Virus record (IMG/VR): IMGVR_UViG_3300032271_001254
Location: 1 to 28,527 of that record
Length of the DNA: 28,527 bases
DNA from: a virus
Strand: one strand, 5' to 3'
Shown here one piece after another: positions 14,460-23,831 of the stretch. The position numbers were made by a program, and so were the translations under genes. The notes under the pieces were generated by a model that was given only the letters and a program-made list of their open reading frames with translations, was not told the origin of the DNA and did not search any database. Every line of letters starts with the position of its first letter. Position 1 is the stretch's first letter.

Positions 14460-17400
14460 TTATAACCAATTTACTTTATATAAAGAAGTATATGCAGGTG
14501 CTATTTTTTTTATATTAGTTTTTATAGCATCTTCGATTACTACTTTAACATTATCATTAATATTTAGATTGTGTATGTTAATATTAAAGTATTTGCTTTT
14601 ACTTCCGGGGAGTTGCATTTGATACCAATGTGATATTTCTTCTATAAAGCTTCTTCTTCCTACATTCATATTCCATGTAAGATCTTTTATTCCATCTGAA
14701 AAATTTGAAGAGAAATAAAGTTGTTCTATTTCGTTTTGTGTTAAGCTTTTTGCATACATTCTAAGTTCTGCAATTTTTCCTATAAATTTATAACTATCTT
14801 CAATACCTATGATATCATTAAGTGTAGTACTTCTAACAGAAGCAGCACCTAAAAATAATGATGATCTATAATCATAATAAATTTGATATTTTTGTGGAGT
14901 AAATGATACTTCATTTACTTTTATTGTATCTACATAATATCTAGCAACACCATTAAAACTATCAAAAGTTAACACAAAATGGTGCCATCCTTCTGGTAAT
15001 GAACTTACACTATATTGGAGTGAAAGTAATTGATAGTTTTTACCATTAGGTTCTGCTATCTTTAGTTTCCAAGAAAGGTTTTTATTAAGACTACCATATT
15101 TTCTTATATATTGATAACCTGTAAAATCACCTTTTGCATAAAAATCTAAGGGAATGGTAGGATCGGATCCTAAACCTCTTAAATCTAATTTGCTCAGTAA
15201 TGTACCATATGTGTTTAATATATAAATTTGATTTTCTCTATTATCAACTATAATAATTCTATCTTCATAATAAACATCTTCTTTACAAACTGTATTATTA
15301 TCTACTGGAACTTTAACAAAATTTATATATCTAAATACATCCTGAGTTGTACAAGGATTTGGAGGTAATGAACTGAATTCGCCTATTCTTAAAGAAAATT
15401 CAAATAAACCAGTTATAGTATTTAATTTAGAAACTCTATCTTGTTGGTGCAAAATCCAAATATTTCCTGTAGAATCACATGTTATTTGTTGTGTAAATCC
15501 TACATTTGCTACAACTGTTTTATTTAAATAAAGATTGCTACCAATAACTTCCCAAAGATTTCCACTATTATCTATTGTAGAAGATTTACCATGAGCAAGA
15601 ACTACATTACTATCTTGATCTAGCTCTATTCTATTAATACCTGCTGGTACAGTTGTTGTGCTAATATATTTTCCGTTTACATCAAAAATAGCATATCTTT
15701 TATTAGTATTATCATATATGTATATATTTTCATTTTGATCTATTTCTATTTGATCAAAAGAAGATATATAAGATGAAGCATTTAGATTACCTATTATACT
15801 ATTAATTTCACTATAAAGAATTCCTTTACGAGTATTAGAATCAAATATCCAAAAATTATAATTTGGAAGTCTTTGAATAAAGCTTATATTACCTCCAGAT
15901 ACATATGGGAAAGGAGTTTGTAATTCTGCAATTTTTTTCAATTTGTAGTTTACATTATAAATTAATCCAGAAGCACTATTAACTATTGTTAAAACAGGAG
16001 TTGTTAAAGACGACTCGTTTATCAAACCAAATCCACTTTTAAAGTAATTTCCGAATACTTGTTGTCCATATATATTAGACCAATCTTTTGTATTGATCCA
16101 CATAGAAACTGTTATTCTAGAATTTTGTAAAAGATCTTTTTTAGCAGGAAATACTACATGATTACTACCATCTAATATAAAATAATCATTTTTATAATTT
16201 TCTGGACTAGTAAAATAAGCCAAACCATTATTGTGATAATTAGAATCGTCTAAAATAGGAGAAGAAAGCCATCTAGTAATACTTAAAAGTTTACCACCAT
16301 TGCTTAAATTTGTTTCTTGATCCAAATATTGTAAGAAATTTTTACTGTTATTTTTACCTGTTCTATCATATTTATAAAGAACTCCGGGTTCTAAAATTAT
16401 TTTTGATGGTGTGTCAAATGTATAAGGTTTGGAAGGGTCTAATTTTTGATTATATACATAAGCAGTTGCAGTTAATGCTTGATCTATTGTATAATAAGCA
16501 GCATTATAGTATCTATCCATCCATACTTTTTTACCAAAATTAGTACCCGATAGCCAAGAACATAACCATGTTCTATCAAATTTAGTAATGCTTGCTGGTT
16601 GTGGACTTCCGGGTATAATTTCATTATAATTTTGTTTATATACAGAAATTCTATCGGAAGTATAAGGAAGTTCTCCAGCAATAGCACCATCTTCTATTAA
16701 TCCAGCGTTGTTTAATGGTGTTCTATTAGATAAAGCTGGATAGTAAAAATAATTTTCTTGATCTACTTTGAATGTAAATTGTTGAGTATCTGCTTGATAT
16801 CCTAAAAATATATTATTATATCCATTTGTTTGATTTGTTCCTGTATATAATTTTTCATAATTTCTTCTTATACAAGGAGAAGAAGAAATTAAAGGATTTG
16901 CTATTGAATATGTATATTCTGGTGTTTGGTGATTTTTTAAACTATGAATTTGTATATTGTAATTCGTATCCGTATCTGTTATATAAGGATATTCATATGG
17001 GAACATTGCCAAATAATTTTGTGCTAAAGAATTGCTTGAAATGAAATCTTCATCATAATTTAATTGATTTTTATTATTTGTGGGTGTTGTTTTATATTTT
17101 ACAAAAAAACTATTAGGTATATCTTTATCCGTATAAACAGTTTGATTATTTAAATATGAAGTGAATTTAAATATATATTGAGTTGGTATAGATTCACTAT
17201 TTGGAAGTATTAAAGTATCAACAAAAACTTGCGATCCTTGCGATATTACATTTGTAAAATTAGTATTAGAAACAAATAAAACTATATTGTCTTTACCTAA
17301 TATATAATCAAAAAGTTGTGAAGGATCTGGAGGATATATTCTAGGTAAAAATGATACAGTAACTCCATCAGAACCAACTGTCATTACATTACCATCTTGA

Positions 17401-17840
17401 TTTTCTACAACTACATAATTAGTTGGCACAAATTCAAATTTTAATGTATCTGCTTTTGTAAAAACAGTTTGTTGAGTATTAACTAAATATTTTACAGATA
17501 AGGTTGTTGTTAAATCTAATCCAGAAACTGAATAAACATAATTAGAAATAGGATCTATTATTGGAGATTCAATAATAGAAAGTTGTTCATTATCTTTTGG
17601 ATTAACATAATTTTTAATAAATTTAGAATTATATAAAGGTTTACTAAGAATTGTTCCTGTTCTTCTATTAAAAGAAAAATCCTGTGCGTCTTGTAAAAAG
17701 TCATGAATGTAAAAATTCATACTATTGCTGAACATACAAGGAGCTTTTTTTAATTCGTATTCCTCACCAACGATAGTAAAATCTACTGGATTCCAGTAGA
17801 TGGCAGACAATACTTTACAAAAATTAAAAGAAGTATCCAT
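14460..17840 (-). CDS. Large virion protein with LamG-like fold interrupted by a beta-propeller
   Basis: A 1126-aa probable baseplate or tail adhesin. The N-terminal ~430 residues are beta-rich and unassigned. A TWLCSWLSG ... VWMDRYYN block (about 420-445) and an ILEPGVLYKYDRTG block (about 480) follow. Then comes the first half of a laminin-G/concanavalin-like domain (about 550-600: YFILDGSNHVVFPA, RITVSMWINTKDWS). Residues about 610-870 have propeller blades with the signatures NENIYIYD, DSNVVLAHG, TGNIWILHQ and RIIIVDNRENQIYILN. The second LamG half follows (about 945-1042: PEGWHHFVLTFDS, ARYYVDTIKVNEV, YKFIGKIAELRMYAKSLT). The last 85 residues (HWYQMQLPGS to YTSLYKVNWL) may dock to the baseplate. 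LamG and propellers bind glycans or proteins in other systems. A TCTAAATA motif lies 6 nt before the ATG. Confidence 0.75.
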   Translation of the reverse strand: MDTSFNFCKVLSAIYWNPVDFTIVGEEYELKKAPCMFSNSMNFYIHDFLQDAQDFSFNRRTGTILSKPLYNSKFIKNYVNPKDNEQLSIIESPIIDPISNYVYSVSGLDLTTTLSVKYLVNTQQTVFTKADTLKFEFVPTNYVVVENQDGNVMTVGSDGVTVSFLPRIYPPDPSQLFDYILGKDNIVLFVSNTNFTNVISQGSQVFVDTLILPNSESIPTQYIFKFTSYLNNQTVYTDKDIPNSFFVKYKTTPTNNKNQLNYDEDFISSNSLAQNYLAMFPYEYPYITDTDTNYNIQIHSLKNHQTPEYTYSIANPLISSSPCIRRNYEKLYTGTNQTNGYNNIFLGYQADTQQFTFKVDQENYFYYPALSNRTPLNNAGLIEDGAIAGELPYTSDRISVYKQNYNEIIPGSPQPASITKFDRTWLCSWLSGTNFGKKVWMDRYYNAAYYTIDQALTATAYVYNQKLDPSKPYTFDTPSKIILEPGVLYKYDRTGKNNSKNFLQYLDQETNLSNGGKLLSITRWLSSPILDDSNYHNNGLAYFTSPENYKNDYFILDGSNHVVFPAKKDLLQNSRITVSMWINTKDWSNIYGQQVFGNYFKSGFGLINESSLTTPVLTIVNSASGLIYNVNYKLKKIAELQTPFPYVSGGNISFIQRLPNYNFWIFDSNTRKGILYSEINSIIGNLNASSYISSFDQIEIDQNENIYIYDNTNKRYAIFDVNGKYISTTTVPAGINRIELDQDSNVVLAHGKSSTIDNSGNLWEVIGSNLYLNKTVVANVGFTQQITCDSTGNIWILHQQDRVSKLNTITGLFEFSLRIGEFSSLPPNPCTTQDVFRYINFVKVPVDNNTVCKEDVYYEDRIIIVDNRENQIYILNTYGTLLSKLDLRGLGSDPTIPLDFYAKGDFTGYQYIRKYGSLNKNLSWKLKIAEPNGKNYQLLSLQYSVSSLPEGWHHFVLTFDSFNGVARYYVDTIKVNEVSFTPQKYQIYYDYRSSLFLGAASVRSTTLNDIIGIEDSYKFIGKIAELRMYAKSLTQNEIEQLYFSSNFSDGIKDLTWNMNVGRRSFIEEISHWYQMQLPGSKSKYFNINIHNLNINDNVKVVIEDAIKTNIKKIAPAYTSLYKVNWL

Positions 17841-17846
17841 TAGATA

Positions 17847-17854
17847 TATTTAGA
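17847..17854 (-). promoter_or_regulatory. Late-promoter-like motif before the LamG/propeller gene
   Basis: TCTAAATA on the minus strand (17854-17847) has one mismatch to TATAAATA and lies 6 nt before the ATG at 17840, in the 34-nt gap after the VWA gene. Same spacing as at 1498 and 11346. Confidence 0.55.
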
Positions 17855-17874
17855 TTTAGCTACCAAGTTTACCA

Positions 17875-20800
17875 TCATAGATATGTAACTGGAAATGTAT
17901 CGATTTGATACCAAAGAGTTAAATCTCCTCCTACATATGCTCTTACTGGGGGTGCTGCTGTTGAATAATTAGAAAGATTAGACATAGATACAGAAGTTAA
18001 TTGTGTATATGTACCTACATACCAATTAGTTCTGCAAGATCCACCAATATCAACATAGTATGTTTCATATGGATTGTTTATACCAGCACCAAAAGTATAA
18101 GAAGTAACTATAGGATATAAAGTAATGGCAGAATTGGGTATCTTATAAAGTCCATAATTATTTCCAAATATATCCATTTTCCATTGTGAAAGTGTTCCTT
18201 TGTTTATTAAAAGATTATTTTTTCTATTTTTATATGAAGATTCTAATAATTCTCCTCTGAAAGTTAATGGATATTTGTAAGCTTTATCCCATTTAGAAGG
18301 AAATGCTGGATTCCAAAATTGCAAATCATCATTTTGCATACACATGCCTACATCACTTCTTTTATCTATCTCGTATTTTGTTTGATATGGTGTGAACTTT
18401 TGGTTATTTAAAGTATCAGTAACCATACCTGCTGCATTTGCTGAAGCGAAAGATAACATCATCCATCTATTATCAATACTATCAATGACTACAGGGAAGT
18501 TTTGATCTTTTTTGGTTAATCCTCTATGTCTAGAACTATATTTTTCAGGATCTAAGAACATTCTTTCTGCACTTATACTGTCTATATAAGAGAGATTACT
18601 TCCATCGATTTTCATTTTATATCCTTTACCTCTATAAAATGATACACCTAAATTTTCAGGCAATAGATATTCACCTGTCTGTTTATCAGAAACTGCCAAA
18701 GAAGGAAAAGAAGCAGTTGCGATAGTAGGATAATGTACATTATCTAAATTTGCAAAAGGTTCCAAAGGTTCTATAGCAATTCCTGTATTAAAAACAAAAA
18801 AAGTATTTTTACATTTTTCACTATAAAAAAGATTTTCTGTATAATTTACACCAGTAATAGCATAATAGTTATATCTTGCTGGCAAGAATTCAGAATAACT
18901 TTCAAGTAGCATTTCACTAGGTTCATATGATCCATATTCGATCAAATCTTGTCCGTTTCCATTTCTGAGAACATTAGCAAAATTAGAAGAACCTTTTCCG
19001 AATACTAGTTTATTCCATCTATAATCAGATAATGTTACAGTAAAACTAAGTGGCTGATTCCACACTAAATTGGTATATGCTTTTCTTTCATATGTTAATA
19101 AACAACCATTGTTTAAAACCATATTAGATATATCAGGTTGATTTATAGGAACATAATCACCAAGAAACCTTACATGACCACCAAAAGTTTGTATATTTTT
19201 ATAAAATCTATTATTAGAATCTGGAATATTATACATTTTACCCCAAAATGGTTTTGCTCCAAATGCACTACCAACAGCTGTTAAAGAAAAACTATTTGTT
19301 ACATAATCCCATCCATTTAATTTATAATTTGCTGCAAAATTAATTGATGGCATTACAAAAGAAGTATTATTTGGTCCAGTATAATCTGCTCCTGCTTTGT
19401 GATTATAAACCAAATAATCACCCGGATTTAATACCATATCGGATATCTGTCTAGTAGAAATCCAATTTCCGTTTGGATCTTTTGTTGCTTTATACCATTG
19501 TGGAGTTACCGAAATAGAATTTGAATCAGTAAAGGTTGATACGATATATTGTATAAAACTATTATAGTCCCCATCACCAGAAGTTAAATAATCTTGAAGA
19601 TTAAAATAACCTAATGTGGATCCTATTTGTTGCATATTAGTATTAAAATATGAATTAGGACCAATATCTATAGAATATATTTCATAGCCATTATTTTTTA
19701 ATTGTGTTGCATATGGAATAGACTGACCAACATTTATATTTTCATAACCATCACTAAAAATCATTATTCTTTTTGTTGCACTTAATCTTGGAAAATTTGT
19801 ATTTTCTTTTATATTAGATATTCTAGATATGGTTGAATTTAAATTATTACATAAATCATATAGATTTACAGTTGTATCATCTGAAATTGTTGTTGTCAAT
19901 AAAGAGTTAGCAAGCTGTAAAGATTCATAAATATTAGTACTACAATCAGGATATGTATTTGTAATATTAATTTTACTTAAGTTATATTTTATAATATCAG
20001 ATGAATCGGTAAGATAGCTCAATTCATAAGCATGATTATTGAAGGATATTAAGGAAACTTTAATATCAAAATTTGATTTATTTAACAAATTATCAACTAT
20101 ATTTTTTACTAAATTTATTACAGTATCAATATTATCTTTTTGAGAATAACTATTGTCTATAATAATAGTCAAATCATATTGATTAGATATATTGCTATAT
20201 AATCCTCTTATGGTTTTATATGGATAATTTACAACTATATAAGGAGTAATTGGTTGATTAGTTAAAGTATTATTATTTGTTCTTAATGCTGTTCTATAAT
20301 AGGTATATCTTCTTCCTGTTTTAAGAATCATTGGTGCACCATTTCCTGTTTTCCAAAAACCAGATCCCCAACCTACATTGTTATCACCATTTAAACCATC
20401 TAAATAATAAAAAGAAAATTGAGGACTATTTAATGGTGTTAATCCACGAGTATCTATCCATGTATTAAATGCAAAACTAGAACCTAATCCTTGTGGATCA
20501 GCAAATAGAAAATCAGTCATTGCATTGTAATCTGTGGCTTTATTTCCTTGGTGACCTATTGGTGAATAAACTGTTGATTTACAAGTACACTTGTTCCAAT
20601 GTTGATTATTGTTTAATGGATTTGGATTTTGATAATCTTGTCTACTATAATAATCATAAGGACCATTTAAAATATAAGGACAATCTGGTTGGTGTTCTCT
20701 ATAGTAAAATACTTGATCTGCTGGAGTATCAATATCCATCCATACGAAAGATATTTTTTCTCCTCCATTTATTTTAGTCGATAATGCACCTTGTACAGGA

Positions 20801-22626
20801 CCATCCAAAAATGAAGAACAATATATTGCAGATACTCCATTATATATGTCTATAGAGTCATTTGTGGTATCCAATAATGTTATTGAACCCGAACCTAACC
20901 AAGCAGCTTCTACAGGTCCATCTGATTTTTGACCCATTTTATAGATTTTATCACTTGATCCAAAATCACTTCCAGCAATTGCACCAGCAATTGTTTGTGT
21001 TGGATTTGTATTACCAAGAACTATAGGTAAACATGTATCACTTAAAACAGTTATTGGCAAGTTAACGGTAACATCAAAACTTCCAATAGGCCAAACTATA
21101 TCAGAAGTTCCTATAGGAATAACAAAATCTGTATTTAAAAATTTATACAAATAAGCAGCTTCTGTATTACCTTTGTTAAAATCATTATAAACCAAATCTA
21201 TTACTTGATTTGATTGTCTTTTTACAACGGTGTCAGCAGCATCTGAAAATCTATCAGATAATGCACCATTATAAACTAGAGTAGTATCATTTATGTATAA
21301 TGAATTTGCGGATGAATTTGGTAAAGTTTTTGTGAAATAATCATAGAGAATAGTTTGTCTTTGCTCTGGTTGTAATTTTCCATATAATAAAAAGTTATTA
21401 TCATTCAGACTATGTCCTGCCCAATCGTTTCCTCTAGGTGTTAAATTAAATCCGGGAAAAGGAAAAATAAAATCTCTTTTTGTTCCTACAGGAATAGTCA
21501 TATTCATGTAATCAAAAGAACCTACAGTTCTTGGACCCATCAACCATGCTCCTTCTAAATAACCATTTTTATCAGAAAAAATTAAATCTGAATTGGTATA
21601 ATCACCAGTACCATATGCTCCAGATTTTACTAAATTTGAATCATTTATTTTTATTGGAGCATAAAGACTTACATATTTAGAATCGTCATAAATCTTATCA
21701 CCACTAGGCCAGAAAAACCAATTATTACCTTGTGAAAAGTTTAAATTTAAAATATAATCAGGAGTAGTAACTTCACTCTGACGTAAAGCTGTTAATGCAT
21801 ATACTCTTTCTCCAAGATATTTTTCTGAGGCTACTATCTGATTAAATACAGCAGGAACATAATTACTAGATAATGAAGCAGTCGATAGTGTAGGTAAATC
21901 GGTAAGATATTGTTTAAATATTTTTGATAAAGGAGTATCGCTTATTCTAGAAAGAAACCTACTTGATAATACACCAGCGATTTCATCCTCTGACATCATA
22001 TCAAATGGAATATCATTTTCTACATCTGTTAATGTTACATACGAAGAAATAGGAACAGAAGGATCAGAATCATGATATACATTAGGATCATGTAATTCTT
22101 CTACTTCTATATAAAAATTAGAATTTACAGATGAAAGTTGTGGGAAAAATTGTGATATATTTGAAATAGGAACTGTTGAAATATTATCACTCCCATGAGT
22201 AAATCCTTTTAAAATATATTCATAAAGAATACTTTCTAAGCCTTCATTAGAACCTATTAAATTGTATTTCAATTTTGTATTTTTAACTATTTCTCTCTTT
22301 TGAGCAATACTTTTACATATTTCTTTGAGTTTTTGTACAAAATATGGAATTGCTAATATAATATCTTCATCATTAGCAAAATCAATTTGACTTAAAAATA
22401 GATTAGAATCATTAGAATCTATTAAAAAACTCAATTCTTTTAATAAAGTAATATAATTCTGTTTAATTGTGGCTTCTGTAGTTACAGCTTTTGATTGGTA
22501 AACGTACCAAGAATGTAGATAGTCTGTGTACAATAACTGTTCAGTATCAGGTTTTATTCCTTCCTGATGCTTCATCCATTCCGAAAATGGTAATGGTGAT
22601 ATTGTATTTAAAGGTACTATTGTCAT
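17875..22626 (-). CDS. Giant virion protein with von Willebrand factor A domain
   Basis: At 1583 aa the largest gene here. The N-terminal ~220 residues are helical and begin IVPLNTISPLPFSEWMKHQEG, perhaps the attachment part. A long beta-rich region follows. Residues about 812-1030 form a VWA domain: strand YDLTIIIDNSYSQ with the MIDAS triad DxSxS (D824, S826, S828), the MIDAS Thr in STNIYES (T897), and strand KRIMIFSDGYEN with the third metal ligand D959. The C-terminal ~550 residues are again beta-rich with no motif I recognise. VWA domains bind ligands through a Mg2+ ion held at the MIDAS, so the intact triad suggests working metal-dependent adhesion. It sits second in the tail operon ahead of the LamG/propeller gene, so a host-contact baseplate or tail component is inferred. 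The start is 17 nt after the preceding stop. Confidence 0.75.
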   Translation of the reverse strand: MTIVPLNTISPLPFSEWMKHQEGIKPDTEQLLYTDYLHSWYVYQSKAVTTEATIKQNYITLLKELSFLIDSNDSNLFLSQIDFANDEDIILAIPYFVQKLKEICKSIAQKREIVKNTKLKYNLIGSNEGLESILYEYILKGFTHGSDNISTVPISNISQFFPQLSSVNSNFYIEVEELHDPNVYHDSDPSVPISSYVTLTDVENDIPFDMMSEDEIAGVLSSRFLSRISDTPLSKIFKQYLTDLPTLSTASLSSNYVPAVFNQIVASEKYLGERVYALTALRQSEVTTPDYILNLNFSQGNNWFFWPSGDKIYDDSKYVSLYAPIKINDSNLVKSGAYGTGDYTNSDLIFSDKNGYLEGAWLMGPRTVGSFDYMNMTIPVGTKRDFIFPFPGFNLTPRGNDWAGHSLNDNNFLLYGKLQPEQRQTILYDYFTKTLPNSSANSLYINDTTLVYNGALSDRFSDAADTVVKRQSNQVIDLVYNDFNKGNTEAAYLYKFLNTDFVIPIGTSDIVWPIGSFDVTVNLPITVLSDTCLPIVLGNTNPTQTIAGAIAGSDFGSSDKIYKMGQKSDGPVEAAWLGSGSITLLDTTNDSIDIYNGVSAIYCSSFLDGPVQGALSTKINGGEKISFVWMDIDTPADQVFYYREHQPDCPYILNGPYDYYSRQDYQNPNPLNNNQHWNKCTCKSTVYSPIGHQGNKATDYNAMTDFLFADPQGLGSSFAFNTWIDTRGLTPLNSPQFSFYYLDGLNGDNNVGWGSGFWKTGNGAPMILKTGRRYTYYRTALRTNNNTLTNQPITPYIVVNYPYKTIRGLYSNISNQYDLTIIIDNSYSQKDNIDTVINLVKNIVDNLLNKSNFDIKVSLISFNNHAYELSYLTDSSDIIKYNLSKINITNTYPDCSTNIYESLQLANSLLTTTISDDTTVNLYDLCNNLNSTISRISNIKENTNFPRLSATKRIMIFSDGYENINVGQSIPYATQLKNNGYEIYSIDIGPNSYFNTNMQQIGSTLGYFNLQDYLTSGDGDYNSFIQYIVSTFTDSNSISVTPQWYKATKDPNGNWISTRQISDMVLNPGDYLVYNHKAGADYTGPNNTSFVMPSINFAANYKLNGWDYVTNSFSLTAVGSAFGAKPFWGKMYNIPDSNNRFYKNIQTFGGHVRFLGDYVPINQPDISNMVLNNGCLLTYERKAYTNLVWNQPLSFTVTLSDYRWNKLVFGKGSSNFANVLRNGNGQDLIEYGSYEPSEMLLESYSEFLPARYNYYAITGVNYTENLFYSEKCKNTFFVFNTGIAIEPLEPFANLDNVHYPTIATASFPSLAVSDKQTGEYLLPENLGVSFYRGKGYKMKIDGSNLSYIDSISAERMFLDPEKYSSRHRGLTKKDQNFPVVIDSIDNRWMMLSFASANAAGMVTDTLNNQKFTPYQTKYEIDKRSDVGMCMQNDDLQFWNPAFPSKWDKAYKYPLTFRGELLESSYKNRKNNLLINKGTLSQWKMDIFGNNYGLYKIPNSAITLYPIVTSYTFGAGINNPYETYYVDIGGSCRTNWYVGTYTQLTSVSMSNLSNYSTAAPPVRAYVGGDLTLWYQIDTFPVTYL

Positions 22627-22643
22627 TTATTTAATACTTAATA

Positions 22644-22829
22644 TTATTGGCTTGAACTAACGCTTTGTTGTGTTTCGTCTATAAAATAAATATCAGATTG
22701 ATTATAATTTTGATCTACAGGTACAGTATTTACACATATAATAGGATCAGTAGCTGAATATATTAAAAAATTACCTAAAACAACTGTGTTTCCTCTGGAA
22801 TATGAATTTACAATTTGATAATCTGCCAT
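22644..22829 (-). CDS. Small protein heading the tail operon
   Basis: A 61-aa protein starting MADYQIVNSYSRGNTVVLG, beta-strand rich (FLIYSATDPIICVNTV) and ending in a polar Ser/Gln tail. It is not recognised. It is the first gene of the minus-strand tail operon, 17 nt before the VWA protein, so it is probably a small virion part or chaperone. An in-frame ATG at 22844 would add MISFY; the inner start is preferred because the product is then a polar MADY-type N-terminus, but no promoter or ribosome-binding signal decides it. Coding is supported by conserved operon spacing only. Confidence 0.5.
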   Translation of the reverse strand: MADYQIVNSYSRGNTVVLGNFLIYSATDPIICVNTVPVDQNYNQSDIYFIDETQQSVSSSQ

Positions 22830-22871
22830 ATAAAAACTTATCATAAAAAGTACTAAATTGTAAGTAAAAAT

Positions 22872-23060
22872 ATGAATACTTTTGATTCGGATTATATTTC
22901 TTCACAAACAGGTATGACAGCCTCTAATATTAGGGGAATACCTAGACAAGTAGAAATACCCGTTAAGATACCACAAATAAGCACAAAACATAAAAAAACT
23001 ATTAGTGAAATAGCTAAAATACTGGATAAATTGGTTAAAACTCTTCAAAAAATAGATTGA
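22872..23060 (+). CDS. Hypothetical small protein
   Basis: A 62-aa protein with an acidic/polar N-terminus (MNTFDSDYISSQTGMT), a Pro/Ile-rich middle (VEIPVKIPQIS) and a basic helix at the end (KKTISEIAKILDKLVKTLQKID) with leucine/isoleucine spacing of an amphipathic helix. Not recognised. It is the first plus-strand gene after the divergent tail operon. Its last codons overlap the -35 element of the promoter for the next gene. No Shine-Dalgarno sequence before the ATG (leader GTAAGTAAAAAT). Confidence 0.55.
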   Translation: MNTFDSDYISSQTGMTASNIRGIPRQVEIPVKIPQISTKHKKTISEIAKILDKLVKTLQKID

Positions 23061-23084
23061 CAGTATATACAAGTATGATAAACT
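23057..23084 (+). promoter_or_regulatory. Sigma70-like promoter for the first tandem paralogue
   Basis: A perfect TTGACA (23057-23062), a 16-bp spacer and TAAACT (23079-23084) lie before the GTG start at 23092, with 7 nt between. The -35 overlaps the preceding gene's stop codon. An overlapping TATGAT at 23074-23079 is a possible alternative -10, but its spacer would be too short. Confidence 0.55.
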
Positions 23085-23091
23085 CTATAAA

Positions 23092-23829
23092 GTGAAAATA
23101 GAGTTCATAGCTGATACAAAAGAAATGCTGGGTATTTTAGAAAAACCGTATCCAGCATCTAAAAAATCTCCGTTTTGGTTAAAGCGTATGCCTACTTATA
23201 TTGGTAGAAAAAAGGCAATCAATGATAATGGTGTACCAAATTATACGATTAAAAACAATTATAACATAACAGATGCTTTAAATATTGGATATTATATTCC
23301 TTTACACTCTGATGTATCATTTAAGACTGAAAAAAATTATGGTATAAATGTAAAATGGGCATGGAACAGCTTAAAAGTCGTACATATGTACGAAGAAGAA
23401 GAAACTGAAGGATATCCTTTACCAGATTCGTTTGAACAGGTAATATTTAAATGGGGATGTCCTTGGATTATTAAAACTCCACCGGGATGGTCTTGCTTAT
23501 TTACGCATCCTATGCATCAGGATAATCTTCCTTTCAAATCGATTCCTATTGTAGTAGATACCGACAAATATCCAAAATCTATAGAATTTCCTTTCCTTTT
23601 AGAGAAAGATTTTTCTGGTTTAATAGAAAAAGGTACTCCTATTATTCAAGTTATTCCATTTAAAAGAGAAAAGGTTATATCAGAATTCTCTTATGATTTT
23701 GGTTTTTTTAAAAACCAATGGAAAAAAGCTTCTTCTATTATTTTTGATAGATATAAAAAGCTATTTAGATCAGAAAAAACTTATGAACAAGGTTCGGTAA
23801 AAAATCAAATTAATTATATTTTTAAATAA
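23092..23829 (+). CDS. Conserved phage protein, tandem paralogue A (DUF6065-like)
   Basis: A 245-aa soluble protein, closely related along its full length to the next gene. Shared landmarks: IEFIADTKEML near the start, KPYPA (18-22), GYYIPLHSDV (66-75), the strongly conserved TPPGWSCLFTHPMHQ (129-143), VDTDKYP (155-161), SGLIEKGTPIIQVIPFKR (175-192) and a final FDRYKKLF helix. It resembles a family common in T4-type and cyanobacterial phages that I associate with DUF6065; the function is unknown to me. The order P-x-G..., VDTDxY, ..IxKGTPIIQ.IP parallels motifs 2, 3 and 4 of dUTPases, so a beta-clip fold is inferred. The start codon is GTG, 7 nt after a good promoter and with no Shine-Dalgarno sequence. 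The paralogue follows after 2 nt. Confidence 0.75.
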   Translation: MKIEFIADTKEMLGILEKPYPASKKSPFWLKRMPTYIGRKKAINDNGVPNYTIKNNYNITDALNIGYYIPLHSDVSFKTEKNYGINVKWAWNSLKVVHMYEEEETEGYPLPDSFEQVIFKWGCPWIIKTPPGWSCLFTHPMHQDNLPFKSIPIVVDTDKYPKSIEFPFLLEKDFSGLIEKGTPIIQVIPFKREKVISEFSYDFGFFKNQWKKASSIIFDRYKKLFRSEKTYEQGSVKNQINYIFK

Positions 23830-23831
23830 AA

